A stretch of 64,000 nucleotides of DNA from Prionace glauca. Lineage: Eukaryota > Chordata > Chondrichthyes > Carcharhiniformes > Carcharhinidae. Positions 55,530-64,000 of this stretch are shown in pieces. How positions within the stretch are numbered: the stretch's first letter is position 1; each line of letters begins with the position of its first letter. The position numbers and the translations under genes are program-made. The notes below the pieces were generated by a model. It did not search any database and had not been told where the DNA came from. It saw only the letters and a list, made by a program, of their open reading frames with translations. The stretch covers positions 19,796,291 through 19,860,290 of the forward strand of contig CM075760.1 of the NCBI GenBank assembly GCA_037974335.1. Direction: 5' to 3'.

Positions 55530-58496
55530 ATGGAAGGAAACAGTCCCGTTCTCAGCGGGGAGAAACGGTACACGTGTTCTGTGTGTGGACAAAGATTCAG
55601 CCAATCATCTGGTCTTTTGAAACATCAGCGAGCTCACACTGGAGGCAGGCTGTTCATTTGCAGTGTTTGTGGGAAAGGATTTACTCGATCATTCACCCTT
55701 CTCAGACACCAACGAGTTCACACTGGGGAGAGGCCGTTTACCTGCTCTGTGTGTGGAAAGAGATTCACTCAGTTATCCTGCCTGCTGACACACCAACACA
55801 CTCACACTGGGGAGAGGCTCTTCACCTGCTCGGAATGTGGGAAGGGATTCATTAATTCGACTAATTTACAGACACACCAGCGTGTTCACACTGGAGAGAG
55901 GCCTTTCACCTGCCCTGTGTGTGGCAACGGATTCACAAATTCATCCAACCTGCAGAGACACCAGCGAGTTCACACTGGGGACACCCCGTTCACCTGCTCT
56001 GTGTGTGGAAGGGAATTCACTCAGTTATCACATCTGCAGAGACACCAGCGAGTTCACACTGGGGAGAGACCATTCACCTGTTCTGATTGTGGAAAGGAAT
56101 TCACTCAGTTATCTCACCTGCAGAGACACCAGCGAGTTCATACGGGGGAGAGACCATTCACCTGCTCCGAGTGTGGGAAGGGATTCACTCAGGCAAATGA
56201 CCTGCTCAGACACAAACGGGTTCACACTGGGGAGAGACCATTTATCTGCTCTGTGTGTGGAAAGGGATTCACTCGGTCATCCCACCTATTGGATCACCAG
56301 AGAATTCACACTGAGGAGAGACCATTTATCTGCTCTGAGTGTGGGAAGGGATTCACTACTTTATCCAGCTGGGAGGGGCACAAGCGAGTTCACACTGAGG
56401 CAAGAACTTTGAGCTGCACCGAGTCTGGGAAGGGAGTCACAGTCTCACCCAGTCAGCAGGGACACCGGAGAGTTCAGACTGAGGACGGTCCGGTTCCCCG
56501 TCCCGAGGACGATCCGGTTCCCCGCCCCGAGGACGGTCCGGTTCCCCGCCCCGAGGACGGTCCGGTTCCCCGCCCCGAGGACGGTCCGGTTCCCCGCCCC
56601 GAGGACGGTCCGGTTCCCCGCCCCGAGGACGGTCCATTTCCCCGCCCCGAGGACGGTCCGGTTCCCCGCCCCGAGGACGGTCCGGTTCCCCGCCCCGAGG
56701 ACGGTCCGGTTCCCCGCCCCGAGGACGGTCCGGTTCCCCGCCCCGAGGACGGTCCGGCTCCCCGTCCCGAGGACGGTCCGGCTCCCCGCCCCGAGGACGG
56801 TCCGGCTCCCCGCCCCGAGGACGGTCCGGCTCCCCGCCCCGAGGACGGTCCGGATCCCCGCCCCGAGGACGGTCCGGTTTCCCGCCCCGAGGACGGTCCG
56901 GTTCCCCGCCCCGAGGACGGTCCGGCTCCCCGCCCCGAGGACGGTCCGGCTCCCCGCCCCGAGGACGGTCGGGCTCCCCGTCCCGAGGACGGTCCGGCTC
57001 CCCGCCCCGAGGACGGTCCGGCTCCCCGCCCCGAGGACGGTCCGGTTCCCCGCCCCGAGGACGGTCCGGTTCCCCGTCCCGAGGACGGTCCGGCTCCCCG
57101 TCCCGAGGACGGTCCGGCTCCCCGCCCCGAGGACGGTCCGGCTCCCCGCCCCGAGGACGGTCCGGCTCCCCGCCCCGAGGACGGTCCGGCTCCCCGTCCC
57201 GAGGACGGTCCGGTTCCCCGCCCCGAGGACGGTCCGGTTCCCCGTCCCGAGGACGGTCCGGCTCCCCGCCCCGAGGACGGTCCGGCTCCCCGCCCCGAGG
57301 ACGGTCCGGTTCCCCGTCCCGAGGACGGTCCGGCTCCCCGCCCCGAGGACGGTCCGGCTCCCCGCCCCGAGGACGGTCCGGCTCCCCGCCCCGAGGACGG
57401 TCCGGCTCCCCGCCCCGAGGACGGTCCGGTTCCCCGCCCCGAGGACGGTCCGGTTCCCCGCCCCGAGGACGGTCCATTTCCCCGCCCCGAGGACGGTCCG
57501 GTTCCCCGCCCCGAGGACGGTCCGGTTCCCCGCCCCGAGGACGGTCCATTTCCCCGCCCCGAGGACGGTCCGGTTCCCCGCCCCGAGGACGGTCCGGTTC
57601 CCCGCCCCGAGGACGGTCCGGTTCCCCGCCCCGAGGACGGTCCGGTTCCCCGCTCCGAGTCTGGGAAGGGATTCATTCCGTTCTCTAACCTGCTGACAGA
57701 CGAACGAGGCGAGACTGATGAAAGACCTTTTACATGTCCAGACGGTGGGACTTGTTTTCAGAGTTCTGTGGAATCGGGGTCCCATCAACACGGTCACACT
57801 GACGAGAGACTATTCAGCTGCTCTCACTGTGGGGCTGCGTTCACACGATCGTCTGACCTCACTGAACACCAATGCACACACTCTGGGGAAAAGCTCCTCA
57901 CTTTCCCCAAACGTGGAAAGGGATTCACTCGGTCATCCAACCTGCTGACACACCAGCAAGGTCGCAGTGTGAAGAGGGGGTTCACTTGTCCCGAGTGTGG
58001 GAAGGGATTCACTCAGTCAACCAACCTGCTGAGACACCAGCGGGTTCACACCGGGGAGAGGCCCTTCCTCTGCTCCGAGTGTGGGAGGGGATTCACTGAG
58101 TTATGCAACCTGATGACACACCAACGGGTTCACACCGGGGAGAGGCCCTTCCTCTGCTCCGAGTGTGGGAAGAGTTTTATTAATTCCACTAACCTGCTGC
58201 GGCACCAGCGAGTTCACACTGAGGAGAGACCATTCATGTGCTCTGAGTGTGGGAAGAGATTCACTCAGTTACCACATCTACAGAGACACCAGCGAGTTCA
58301 CACAGGGGAGAAGCTGTTCGCCTGCACTGTGTGTGAGAAGGGATTCGCTCAGTTATCGCACCTGGTAAGACACCAGCGAGTTCACACCGGGGAGAAACCA
58401 TTCACCTGCTCCCAGTGTGGGAGGGAATTCACCCAGTCAAATGACTTGCTGAGACACCAGAGAGTTCACACTGAGGAGAGACCCTTCATGTGCTGA
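55530..58496 (+). CDS. Two-array C2H2 zinc-finger protein with a 49-copy PEDGPVPR repeat (ZNF10)
   Basis: Predicted 988-residue nuclear DNA-binding protein. ATG at 55530 (MEGNSPVLSGEKRYTC). Residues 15-294 hold ten intact C2H2 fingers. At 295-317 is a degenerate finger (SCTESGKG, second Cys lost). Residues 318-709 are 49 repeats of eight residues, mostly PEDGPVPR or PEDGPAPR. Then follow another ESGKG remnant, a degenerate PDGG finger, one intact CSHC finger, one degenerate TFPKRG finger, and six intact fingers. The frame ends at MC where a 2-base loss (TGCTGA for TGCTCTGA) creates the stop. The repeat is proline- and acid-rich and presumably a long, disordered spacer between two DNA-binding modules. 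The whole 1176-base array stays in frame. Leader acceptor 55422; probable promoter 50985-51300. No KRAB or other effector domain is seen. Confidence 0.85.
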   Translation: MEGNSPVLSGEKRYTCSVCGQRFSQSSGLLKHQRAHTGGRLFICSVCGKGFTRSFTLLRHQRVHTGERPFTCSVCGKRFTQLSCLLTHQHTHTGERLFTCSECGKGFINSTNLQTHQRVHTGERPFTCPVCGNGFTNSSNLQRHQRVHTGDTPFTCSVCGREFTQLSHLQRHQRVHTGERPFTCSDCGKEFTQLSHLQRHQRVHTGERPFTCSECGKGFTQANDLLRHKRVHTGERPFICSVCGKGFTRSSHLLDHQRIHTEERPFICSECGKGFTTLSSWEGHKRVHTEARTLSCTESGKGVTVSPSQQGHRRVQTEDGPVPRPEDDPVPRPEDGPVPRPEDGPVPRPEDGPVPRPEDGPVPRPEDGPFPRPEDGPVPRPEDGPVPRPEDGPVPRPEDGPVPRPEDGPAPRPEDGPAPRPEDGPAPRPEDGPAPRPEDGPDPRPEDGPVSRPEDGPVPRPEDGPAPRPEDGPAPRPEDGRAPRPEDGPAPRPEDGPAPRPEDGPVPRPEDGPVPRPEDGPAPRPEDGPAPRPEDGPAPRPEDGPAPRPEDGPAPRPEDGPVPRPEDGPVPRPEDGPAPRPEDGPAPRPEDGPVPRPEDGPAPRPEDGPAPRPEDGPAPRPEDGPAPRPEDGPVPRPEDGPVPRPEDGPFPRPEDGPVPRPEDGPVPRPEDGPFPRPEDGPVPRPEDGPVPRPEDGPVPRPEDGPVPRSESGKGFIPFSNLLTDERGETDERPFTCPDGGTCFQSSVESGSHQHGHTDERLFSCSHCGAAFTRSSDLTEHQCTHSGEKLLTFPKRGKGFTRSSNLLTHQQGRSVKRGFTCPECGKGFTQSTNLLRHQRVHTGERPFLCSECGRGFTELCNLMTHQRVHTGERPFLCSECGKSFINSTNLLRHQRVHTEERPFMCSECGKRFTQLPHLQRHQRVHTGEKLFACTVCEKGFAQLSHLVRHQRVHTGEKPFTCSQCGREFTQSNDLLRHQRVHTEERPFMC
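56481..57656 (+). repeat. Coding minisatellite, 49 units of 24 bp
   Basis: Unit: GAGGACGGTCCGG, then TT or CT, then CCCCGCCCC. Exactly 49 units with no length variation and only point differences: GTT/GCT (Val/Ala) most often, TTT for Phe in three, and single Asp-Asp, Asp, Ser and Arg variants. GC content is very high. All three minus-strand frames are also open, as expected for a stop-free unit whose length is a multiple of three. Confidence 0.95.
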
Positions 58497-58900
58497 CTAT
58501 GGGAAGAGATTCACTCAGTTATCCAGTCTGCTGAAACACCAGAGAGTTCACACTAGGGGGAGGTCCACCTGCTCTACATGAGAAAACAGATCCTCTCAGT
58601 CATCCTGCCTCCTTCGATCACCAGTAATTTCACATTGGGAAAAACCCTTTAAATCTCGGGACTGTGGGAAATACAATAAATGTTCCTGGGAACTATAACT
58701 TCTACATGTTCATACTGATGAGATACCGTTCAGGTGCTCTCACTGCAGATGCACCCAGGAAATAATTTTAACTCACTGTACCCAGAAATTTCACAGTGTG
58801 GACAGCCTCCACCTGCCCTGAATGTTGGAAGGAATTTGCTTATTTATCCCATGTGCTGAGATACCAGTGAGTTCACAATTAAATACAGTGATCAGATTTT
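58497..58900 (+). pseudogene. Decayed fingers behind ZNF10
   Basis: After the stop, 'gggaagagattcactcagtt' and 'ctgaaacaccagagagttca' continue a finger in another frame. Weaker remnants ('aaatctcgggactgtggga', 'gaatgttggaaggaatttgc') follow to about 58880, ending with the family 3' UTR motif 'gattttgctgttaatcatg'. At least three former fingers are lost. Confidence 0.65.
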
Positions 58901-59326
58901 GCTGTTAATCATGTTCAGGATTGAATCATGTTCATTGGGGTCTGTTTCTGCTGATGTCAGTAAACCCCACCCTAGCTATAGGGGCTGATCCTCTTGCTAA
59001 AAGTCAAATAAATCAACTTTGCATCAAATAAACTTGTATTCTTTTTACTAACTCCGACGTCGTCAGGTCTCTCCCCTCCCCTGTCTCCTCCGTCCTCACC
59101 TCCAACAATAAGTGTGAGGATTTCATGGAGTTTCTCTGTCACTAAGATTGAGACAATCTGATCAGCTGCCTCTGCTGCTTCCTCCCTTCCACTAGCCCAT
59201 TGGACTGAACGGCTTCCCCTGAACCCCACATCTTCCCCTCGTTTCTTTCTCATATCCCTTCATGTCCATCTTGTCCGTCAGATCCACCATGTGCTCACAA
59301 AGGGCTGGATGGACACCCTCTCTGTT
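58901..59326. other. ZNF10 3' flank, no recognised gene
   Basis: Contains AATAAA-like sites near 59005 and 59027 that could end the ZNF10 transcript. A minus-strand frame of 93 residues (58972-59253) shows no recognisable family. Confidence 0.4.
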
Positions 59327-59409
59327 GTCAGCCATGATCTTATTGAATGGCGGGGCAGGCTCGAAGGGCCAGATGGCCTACTCCTGCTCCTATTTCTTAT
59401 GTTCTTATG
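59327..59409 (+). mobile_element. CR1 3' end fragment
   Basis: 'cagccatgatcttattgaat' to TTCTTATGTTCTTATG, the terminal 80 bases of the young CR1 type. A second, older CR1 end lies at 59686-59752 ('cagatcagccacgatcatat'). Confidence 0.75.
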
Positions 59410-59828
59410 TAACAATTGGTCATCAACCCCAAATTGCTGATCGCCAAACTTACCCACGTAAACTGCTATTGTTCTCACTTTCCAGGTGTTACCCTGACGC
59501 TATTAAATATTTGATATGTGAAACTAACAAACAATGGTGTGTGGGTTTGTTACTGACATATTGACAGAGGTCAGGATGGACGTGAACTATCATCACACGG
59601 TGTGAGTGGTCGGAGCTGGAACTTGGGTTTTGTACTCTATAGGGAGGTTGGGGAGGGGAGGAAGAAAGTGGGGTTAGGGTTATAATCAGATCAGCCACGA
59701 TCATATTGAACAATGGAATAGCCTCAAAAAGCTGGATGGCCTGCTCCTAACTCGTATGAGAATTCCTACAATGCAGGAGGCCATTCTGCCCATCGAATCT
59801 GCACCAACCAGGCCTTATCCCCACAACC

Positions 59829-59908
59829 CCATGCATTGGTATGTCATTAGGTTGCTTAACTCAGTGAATCCCTTCCCACACTCAGAGCAGAGGAATGACC
59901 TCTCTCTA
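59829..59908 (-). other. Isolated zinc-finger fragment inside a SINE
   Basis: The minus strand reads [20 protein letters not shown], very close to the ZNF10 finger FLCSECGRGFTELCNLMTH (about 58064-58120). It replaces a few bases of the SINE. Confidence 0.65.
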
Positions 59909-59985
59909 ATACTAATCCCCTGACACTAGGCTCAATTTTGAATGGCCAATCAACCTAACCTGTGCATCTATGGACTGTAGGAGGA

Positions 59986-60147
59986 TTCGCATTCTAATCA
60001 GTAATCTCTAAACTGTCTGTGCTTTAAATGCTCTGTCTGAGGCCAGAACTCTCCATTCACCTGACGAAGAGGCAGTCCCCTCGAAAGCTTGTGAGTATAT
60101 TATCAAATAAATAGGTTGGACTAAAACCTGGTGTTGTCAGACTTTTT
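59986..60147 (+). mobile_element. Penelope-like 3' tail with target-site duplication
   Basis: 'attctaatcagtaatctcta' to 'gacttttt', including 'cgaaagcttgtgagtatatt'. 'actgtaggagga' lies on both sides (59974-59985 and 60148-60159); up to five bases of this may belong to the element's end. Confidence 0.75.
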
Positions 60148-60484
60148 ACTGTAGGAGGAAACCAGAGCATCCAGAGGAAATGCATGCAGACACGGGGAGA
60201 ATGTGCAAACTCGATACAGATAATGACCCAAGGCCGGAACTGAACACGGGTCCCTGGTGCTGTGAGACAGTAATCCTATCCACTGTGATGCCCTGTGGCA
60301 GGATCTCATCCTCACTTTCCCAGATTCAAACAAAGACTGTCCATCTCTAATGGCAGCCAGATTGTCCACAATCCTCTGCGCTGTAGAAACTGTTCTATCT
60401 GCCTCAGGCTGGCCGGGTGGATGGCACATGCTCAGTCACTGACAGGTCACAATGCCTATGTGATTGATGGCAGCTCCGGACTAA

Positions 60485-60620
60485 TAGAAAGAGGAGGCGG
60501 GGCTGGAGGACTGTACAGGAGCATCTGGTCCTCCAACCAATTGGAGAGAATGAGGGGCGGGCCTGAGCCTGGGTCTCCCTCATTGGCTGAAACCCTGCAC
60601 CATTGTGAAACTGCTCTGTG
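60485..60620. promoter_or_regulatory. GC-rich, CCAAT-bearing segment
   Basis: 'gaggcggggctggagga' near 60494, 'caaccaattggagag' near 60534, 'aggggcgggcctgag' near 60553 and 'cattggctgaa' near 60582. Composition is like the other promoters; no adjacent gene is identified. Confidence 0.4.
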
Positions 60621-60968
60621 TCTGGCCCAGGAGGAGGTCCTCCCCCCACCCCCCCTCCCCCACACACACTGGGTGCACGTAGATCAGGAATGTGGGGCTG
60701 AAGTGCAAACAAAACATCAACAAAAGGTTTTTATTTAGAAAATTGAAAAGGTGTATATGGCTGCAACATCGAGTTTCAGATTATGTTCAGTAACAAACTG
60801 AAATTATGCAGATTTCCCTCACTAAATGAATGCTTCTGCCTGCTTTTGAAGGAGGACCATTCACGTGTTAGGCAAACACGATAACCACTAAATACAGAAA
60901 CAAGTGACAAAGACAGCAACAGGTGTGAACCATTCAGATCCTGGAATCCCTTCAACATTGACTGATCT
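60621..60968. other. Spacer with no recognised gene
   Basis: A C-rich patch (60644-60661) then AT-rich DNA; nothing else supported. Confidence 0.4.
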
Positions 60969-61364
60969 ATAAAGTTTAATTTATTCGTCACAAGAAAGGC
61001 TTACCTTAACATTGCAATGAAGTTAGTATGAAACTCCCTGAGTATCCACTGTCCAGTACCTGTTCGGGATAATGTACCAAACCAGCACATCTTTCAGAAT
61101 TTGGGAGGAAATCCAGAGGACATCCACGCAGACATGGGGAGAATGTGCAGACTCCACACAAACAGGCCGGAACAGAACCCGGGTCCCTGGCGCTATGAGA
61201 CAGCAGTGCTAACCCACTGTGTCACCGTGCCCCCAGGAATCGAACCAGGGTCCCTGGCGCTGTGAGACAGCAGTGTCTAACCCACTGTGTCACCATGCCC
61301 CTGGGAATCAAACCTGGGTCCCTGGCGGTGAGACAGCAGCGCTAACCCACTGTTTCACAGTGCA
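60969..61364 (-). mobile_element. V-SINE with a tripled tRNA-like head
   Basis: Tail at left ('aaagtttaatttattcgtca'), core 'ggaggaaatccagaggacat'. The head region 'gggtccctggcgct...gagacagcagtgctaacccactgtgtcacc' occurs three times in a row, at about 61178-61233, 61248-61303 and 61316-61364, each with a reversed B-box ('ggaatcgaacc', 'ggaatcaaacc'). Confidence 0.75.
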
Positions 61365-61466
61365 GCAGGACCAACATTTGTGTTTGAACTAACATCACCA
61401 TGGATTGATCAGTTGTTGCTGTTTGTGGAATCTTACTGTGCACAAACTGACTGCTGGGATCAGTAA

Positions 61467-61575
61467 CAACTCATATTTATATAACACGTTTATTGCAATA
61501 AAACATTCCAAGGTCCTTCAGAGGAATTTTGTAACAAAATACTGAATCACACTGGGAGTTAGTGAATTGAGGGGA
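61467..61575. repeat. Dispersed repeat of unknown class
   Basis: 'catatttatataacacgttt', 'aaaacattccaaggtccttc', 'agaggaattttgtaacaaaa' has the look of a widespread vertebrate/shark interspersed repeat, but no second copy lies in the window. Confidence 0.3.
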
Positions 61576-61904
61576 AAACATGTCTGTACTGATGTTATTG
61601 TGGCATCATGAGCGTTCCACATACAACATGACTTGTATCTATAAATTCTCATCTTGAACATTTCAATTGAAATTTCAAGGCGAGCAGAGCTTTTTGAGCA
61701 GAATGGTTCAGATTCCCATCCCCTTTAATGTGAACAAGTTGTTTCTGATTTCACTACAGAGGTTGTCTATTAAACAATGACTGAACACAGGGGGTGAATG
61801 TGAAAAGCTGAAGTTTCCAGTTGAAGAGGTTCCCAATGTCTCTGAGCAGCTGAACTGGGGAAGCCTTTGGGCAGAGACTGTCCTGCTGCTATTTCCCTTC
61901 CTGA
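61576..61904. other. Spacer with no recognised gene
   Basis: AT-rich; no coding or repeat signal that I can support. Confidence 0.4.
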
Positions 61905-62480
61905 CCACCGGGGGTCGCTGTAACACGCCCGGGCGCTGCTCCTCCCAGTGACACCTCTTGCCCAGTCCGGCCCGGCCGCTGCTCGTTGGCGGAACATCCG
62001 GGTCCTGCAGAGAGGCGGGGTCAGCCGCCATATTGCCATGACATCACTACAGCCCCTCCCCCCCGTCGAGGAAAAAGCGGCGTTTCAGAAATGTAGAAAG
62101 TGAGAGAAATTCCCACCCGGAAATCCCGCCCGGAGCGGAATTAAAATTAAATAAAATACATATTTTTATAAAGAGGCAGGTGGCGGAACCGCGCATGTGC
62201 TGTAGTATTTTCCTAGAGCGCACCGCGCGGGTGTGATTGAAAACCAGACGGAATAAAAAACAGAAATGATTTTCCCTAATGGAGAAGGAACCGAAAGTCT
62301 GACAGGTGAGGATGTGAATAATAATCATCAAGATTCAACATATTAAAAGATTCAAATGTAACTGCCTGGGCGCATGTGCAGGAGGGGAATTCCCCCAGAG
62401 TGCAGCGCGCGAGACGCCGTCTCCCCTGGCAACGCAAGATGGCCGCCGGCGGTGGTGTGAATGTGGCGCAGGCGCAGTGA
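61905..62480. promoter_or_regulatory. GC-rich double island with NRF1-, YY1-, CRE- and RFX-like motifs
   Basis: 'gccgccatattgcc' near 62021 and 'caagatggccgcc' near 62436 are YY1-like, 'tgacatcac' near 62038 is a CRE half-site, 'gcgcatgtgc' near 62192 and 62371 and 'ggcgcaggcgcag' near 62465 are NRF1-like, and 'gtctcccctggcaac' near 62419 resembles an RFX X-box. A donor-like CAG|GTGAGG follows near 62306 on the plus strand. No gene body was identified. Confidence 0.5.
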
Positions 62481-62682
62481 GAACTGCCTGCAGCCCATTG
62501 TCCAGACTGCCCCCCAGTGGATGTGGTAGGGATGGTGCAGCAGATGGAGCAACAATCCCAGTTTCAATGGGGGGAGAGAAGCTGCAATGCTGCTCCCTGT
62601 TGTTCACTCCTCTCTCCAGCCTCAGCATTGCAGAGTGTTTAAACAAGAGGGTGCATTGTCACAGCAGCAGGGTCTCCATGTC

Positions 62683-62990
62683 CTTCCGGTAGTAAGGTGA
62701 CCAGAACTGGACGCAGTACTCCAAATGCGGTCTAAACAACGTTCTGTACAACTGCAGCATTAGACGCTAGCTCTTATACTATATACCCCTTCCTATAAAG
62801 GCTAGCATTCTGTAAGCTTTCTACGCAACTTTCTCCACCTGTGTTGCCACCTTCAGAGACATGAACACTTGCACTCCTGGGTCCCTCTGCATTTCTACAC
62901 TCTTAACTGGTCTACCCTTTATCATGTAACTCCTCTCTACATTATTCCTTCCAAAATGCATCACCTCACATTTATCAGGATCAATATATA
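62683..62990 (-). mobile_element. CR1-family LINE fragment (second subfamily), antisense
   Basis: 'tccttccggtagtaaggtga', 'ccagaactggacgcagtact', 'atgcatcacctcacatttat' are the reverse complement of the RT segment seen at 22440-22760. Confidence 0.75.
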
Positions 62991-63149
62991 TCTTGAGAAA
63001 TTTGCCTACCTTGGAATTGGTCTCGCAGAGATATTACCACGATGCCCTTTCAACATTGATGGAGTACTTACAGCAGAGAAGAAGGCCGTTTTGAAGCGTC
63101 ATGTGTGTGTTGGCTCTCTAAAGGACCAATTCATCCAATAACATTCTGT

Positions 63150-63560
63150 ACCCCACAGTCTAGCATTTTGTTCAGTTTCAGACAATTATCCAATCCCATT
63201 TTGAACCCATTAATTGGCTCTGCCTGCAGCACACTCTCAAACAGCACATTCCAGGTCTGGGTCACTCACTGTCTGAAAATGTTTTTTCCTGATGTCTCCA
63301 TGTTTCCTTCACCAATTTACTTCAACTCGCGCCCTCTGTGTCAAAATCCTTCTGCCATTGAAAGTTTGTCTCTATCGACTCTGTTAAGACCCTTCAGGAT
63401 TTTGAATGCCTCATTAAAGTCACATCAGCAACTTTCTGTTAAGAAAATTAGTCCCAAACTCTCCAAAATATATTCGTCACTGAAGTTTCTGAACTCTGGA
63501 ACTATTCTCGTGTTTTCCTCCTGCATTCAGTCCACTGATTTTACATTCTGCCTTACGTTC
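63150..63560 (-). mobile_element. Old CR1-like LINE fragment, antisense
   Basis: 'acattccaggtctgggtcac', 'gaaaatgttttttcctgatg', 'gactctgttaagacccttca' and 'aaccagattc'-like text fit the antisense RT C-terminus of an ancient copy. Confidence 0.5.
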
Positions 63561-63714
63561 GGTCAGTTAGTGCCTGCTTGAACACATGAAACACAATCTT
63601 TCTTCATGCCCTGGAGTGAAGATTCGGAGCAAATTCATTTCTCATTTCTGGTGGACTAACGGGAATCAGACAAAGTTAAGGGCAGTTTAAATGCTGCTGG
63701 TCCTCCATAAGACC

Positions 63715-64000
63715 ATAGGAAAGAAACATGAGAGATAGGAGCAGGAGTAGTCCATTTAGCCCTTCGAGCCTGCCCCGCCATTCAATAAGATCATGGCTGA
63801 TCTGTCGTGACTCAGCTCCACCTTCCCGCCCTCTCCCCATAACCCTTAATCCCTTCTCTTATCAAAAACCCATCAACCCGTTTCTTAAAAATATTTAGCG
63901 AGGCAGCCTCCACCACTTCAATGGGCACAGAATTCCAGAGATTCACCACCCTTTGAGTGAAGAAGTTCCTCCTCAACTCTGATCTAAACTGCACCTCTCC
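63715..64000 (-). mobile_element. Young CR1 LINE 3' end, runs off the window
   Basis: 'gagataggagcaggagtagt' onward is the antisense 3' UTR and ORF2 end (minus strand reads LRRNFFTQRVVNLWNS, then NIFKKRVDGF). The element continues beyond base 64000. Confidence 0.85.

Larger units (their letters stand above)
59757..60297 (-). mobile_element. V-SINE (HE1-like), full length, with two insertions
   Basis: Left end is the 3' tail ('ggaggccattctgcccatcg'), right end the tRNA-like head ('gggtccctggtgctgtgaga', 'ccactgtgatgccctg'); core 'ggaaaccagagcatccagag'. It is interrupted at about 59829-59908 by a zinc-finger fragment and at 59986-60147 by a Penelope-like tail. Confidence 0.75.

Noticed and set aside
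56437-57797. Three long antisense frames (370-450 residues) over the ZNF10 repeat
   Set aside because: They follow from a stop-free 24 bp unit read in other frames; composition is pure repeat (GRGTGPSS, GAGNRTVL, DRPRGGEP) and no start context or non-repeat domain supports them.

Overview
The window looks like a piece of a cartilaginous-fish (shark) genome. This is inferred from dense CR1-family LINEs ending in repeated TTCTTATG, tRNA-derived SINEs with a V-SINE/HE1-like core, Penelope-like fragments with a GIY-YIG-type coding tail, and a pair of immunoglobulin heavy-chain membrane exons. It is an accessory, repeat-rich region built around a cluster of C2H2 zinc-finger (ZNF) genes. None carries a KRAB, SCAN or BTB domain in the window.

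Layout. ZNF1 (+, 647-1489) is followed by a 3 kb spacer. ZNF2 (-, 5672-6598) and ZNF3 (+, 9544-10305) are divergent around a GC-rich island with a CRE and CCAAT boxes (about 7383-7790). ZNF4 (-, frameshifted near its end) has a similar promoter at 14952-15300. ZNF5 (-, 16344-17353) is a pseudogene. 17.7-25.3 kb holds GC-rich and purine-rich repeats, two orphan ZNF leader exons facing each other across an island with NRF1-like sites, and three LINEs. ZNF6 (+, 26326-27444) shows a five-finger block duplication and a stop that removes two fingers. ZNF7 (+, 32002-32955) follows a third CRE/CCAAT island. 33.3-38.2 kb is an old CR1 split by a young 3.75 kb CR1. 38.25-39.4 kb is AC-rich low-complexity DNA. 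Immunoglobulin membrane exons M1 and M2 lie at 40646-40773 and 40915-40926. ZNF8 (-, 42579-43784) and ZNF9A (+, 47113-47703) are divergent around an island at 45.1-45.7 kb, with a 567 bp near-perfect Penelope-derived palindrome beside it. ZNF9B (-, 54639-55343) is a recent inverted copy of ZNF9A plus the CR1 fragment behind it. It sits in the probable intron of ZNF10 (+, 55530-58496), whose two finger arrays are separated by 49 tandem copies of a 24 bp coding repeat. The last 6 kb is SINEs, LINE fragments and GC-rich islands.

How it fits together. The ZNF genes share one plan: a GC-rich (often bidirectional) promoter, a short noncoding first exon, an intron, and one terminal exon. In most of them the first part of that exon is made of decayed fingers that end in the present start codon. 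Shared leaders, shared 3' UTRs and shared downstream LINE fossils show that the cluster grew by duplication in both orientations. The most notable items are the stranded Ig membrane exons, the minisatellite grown from an eight-codon finger linker, the possible CR1-mediated copy of a zinc-finger exon, the shared decayed fingers in the leaders, and the Penelope palindrome. All identities are from reading the sequence; no database search was run.
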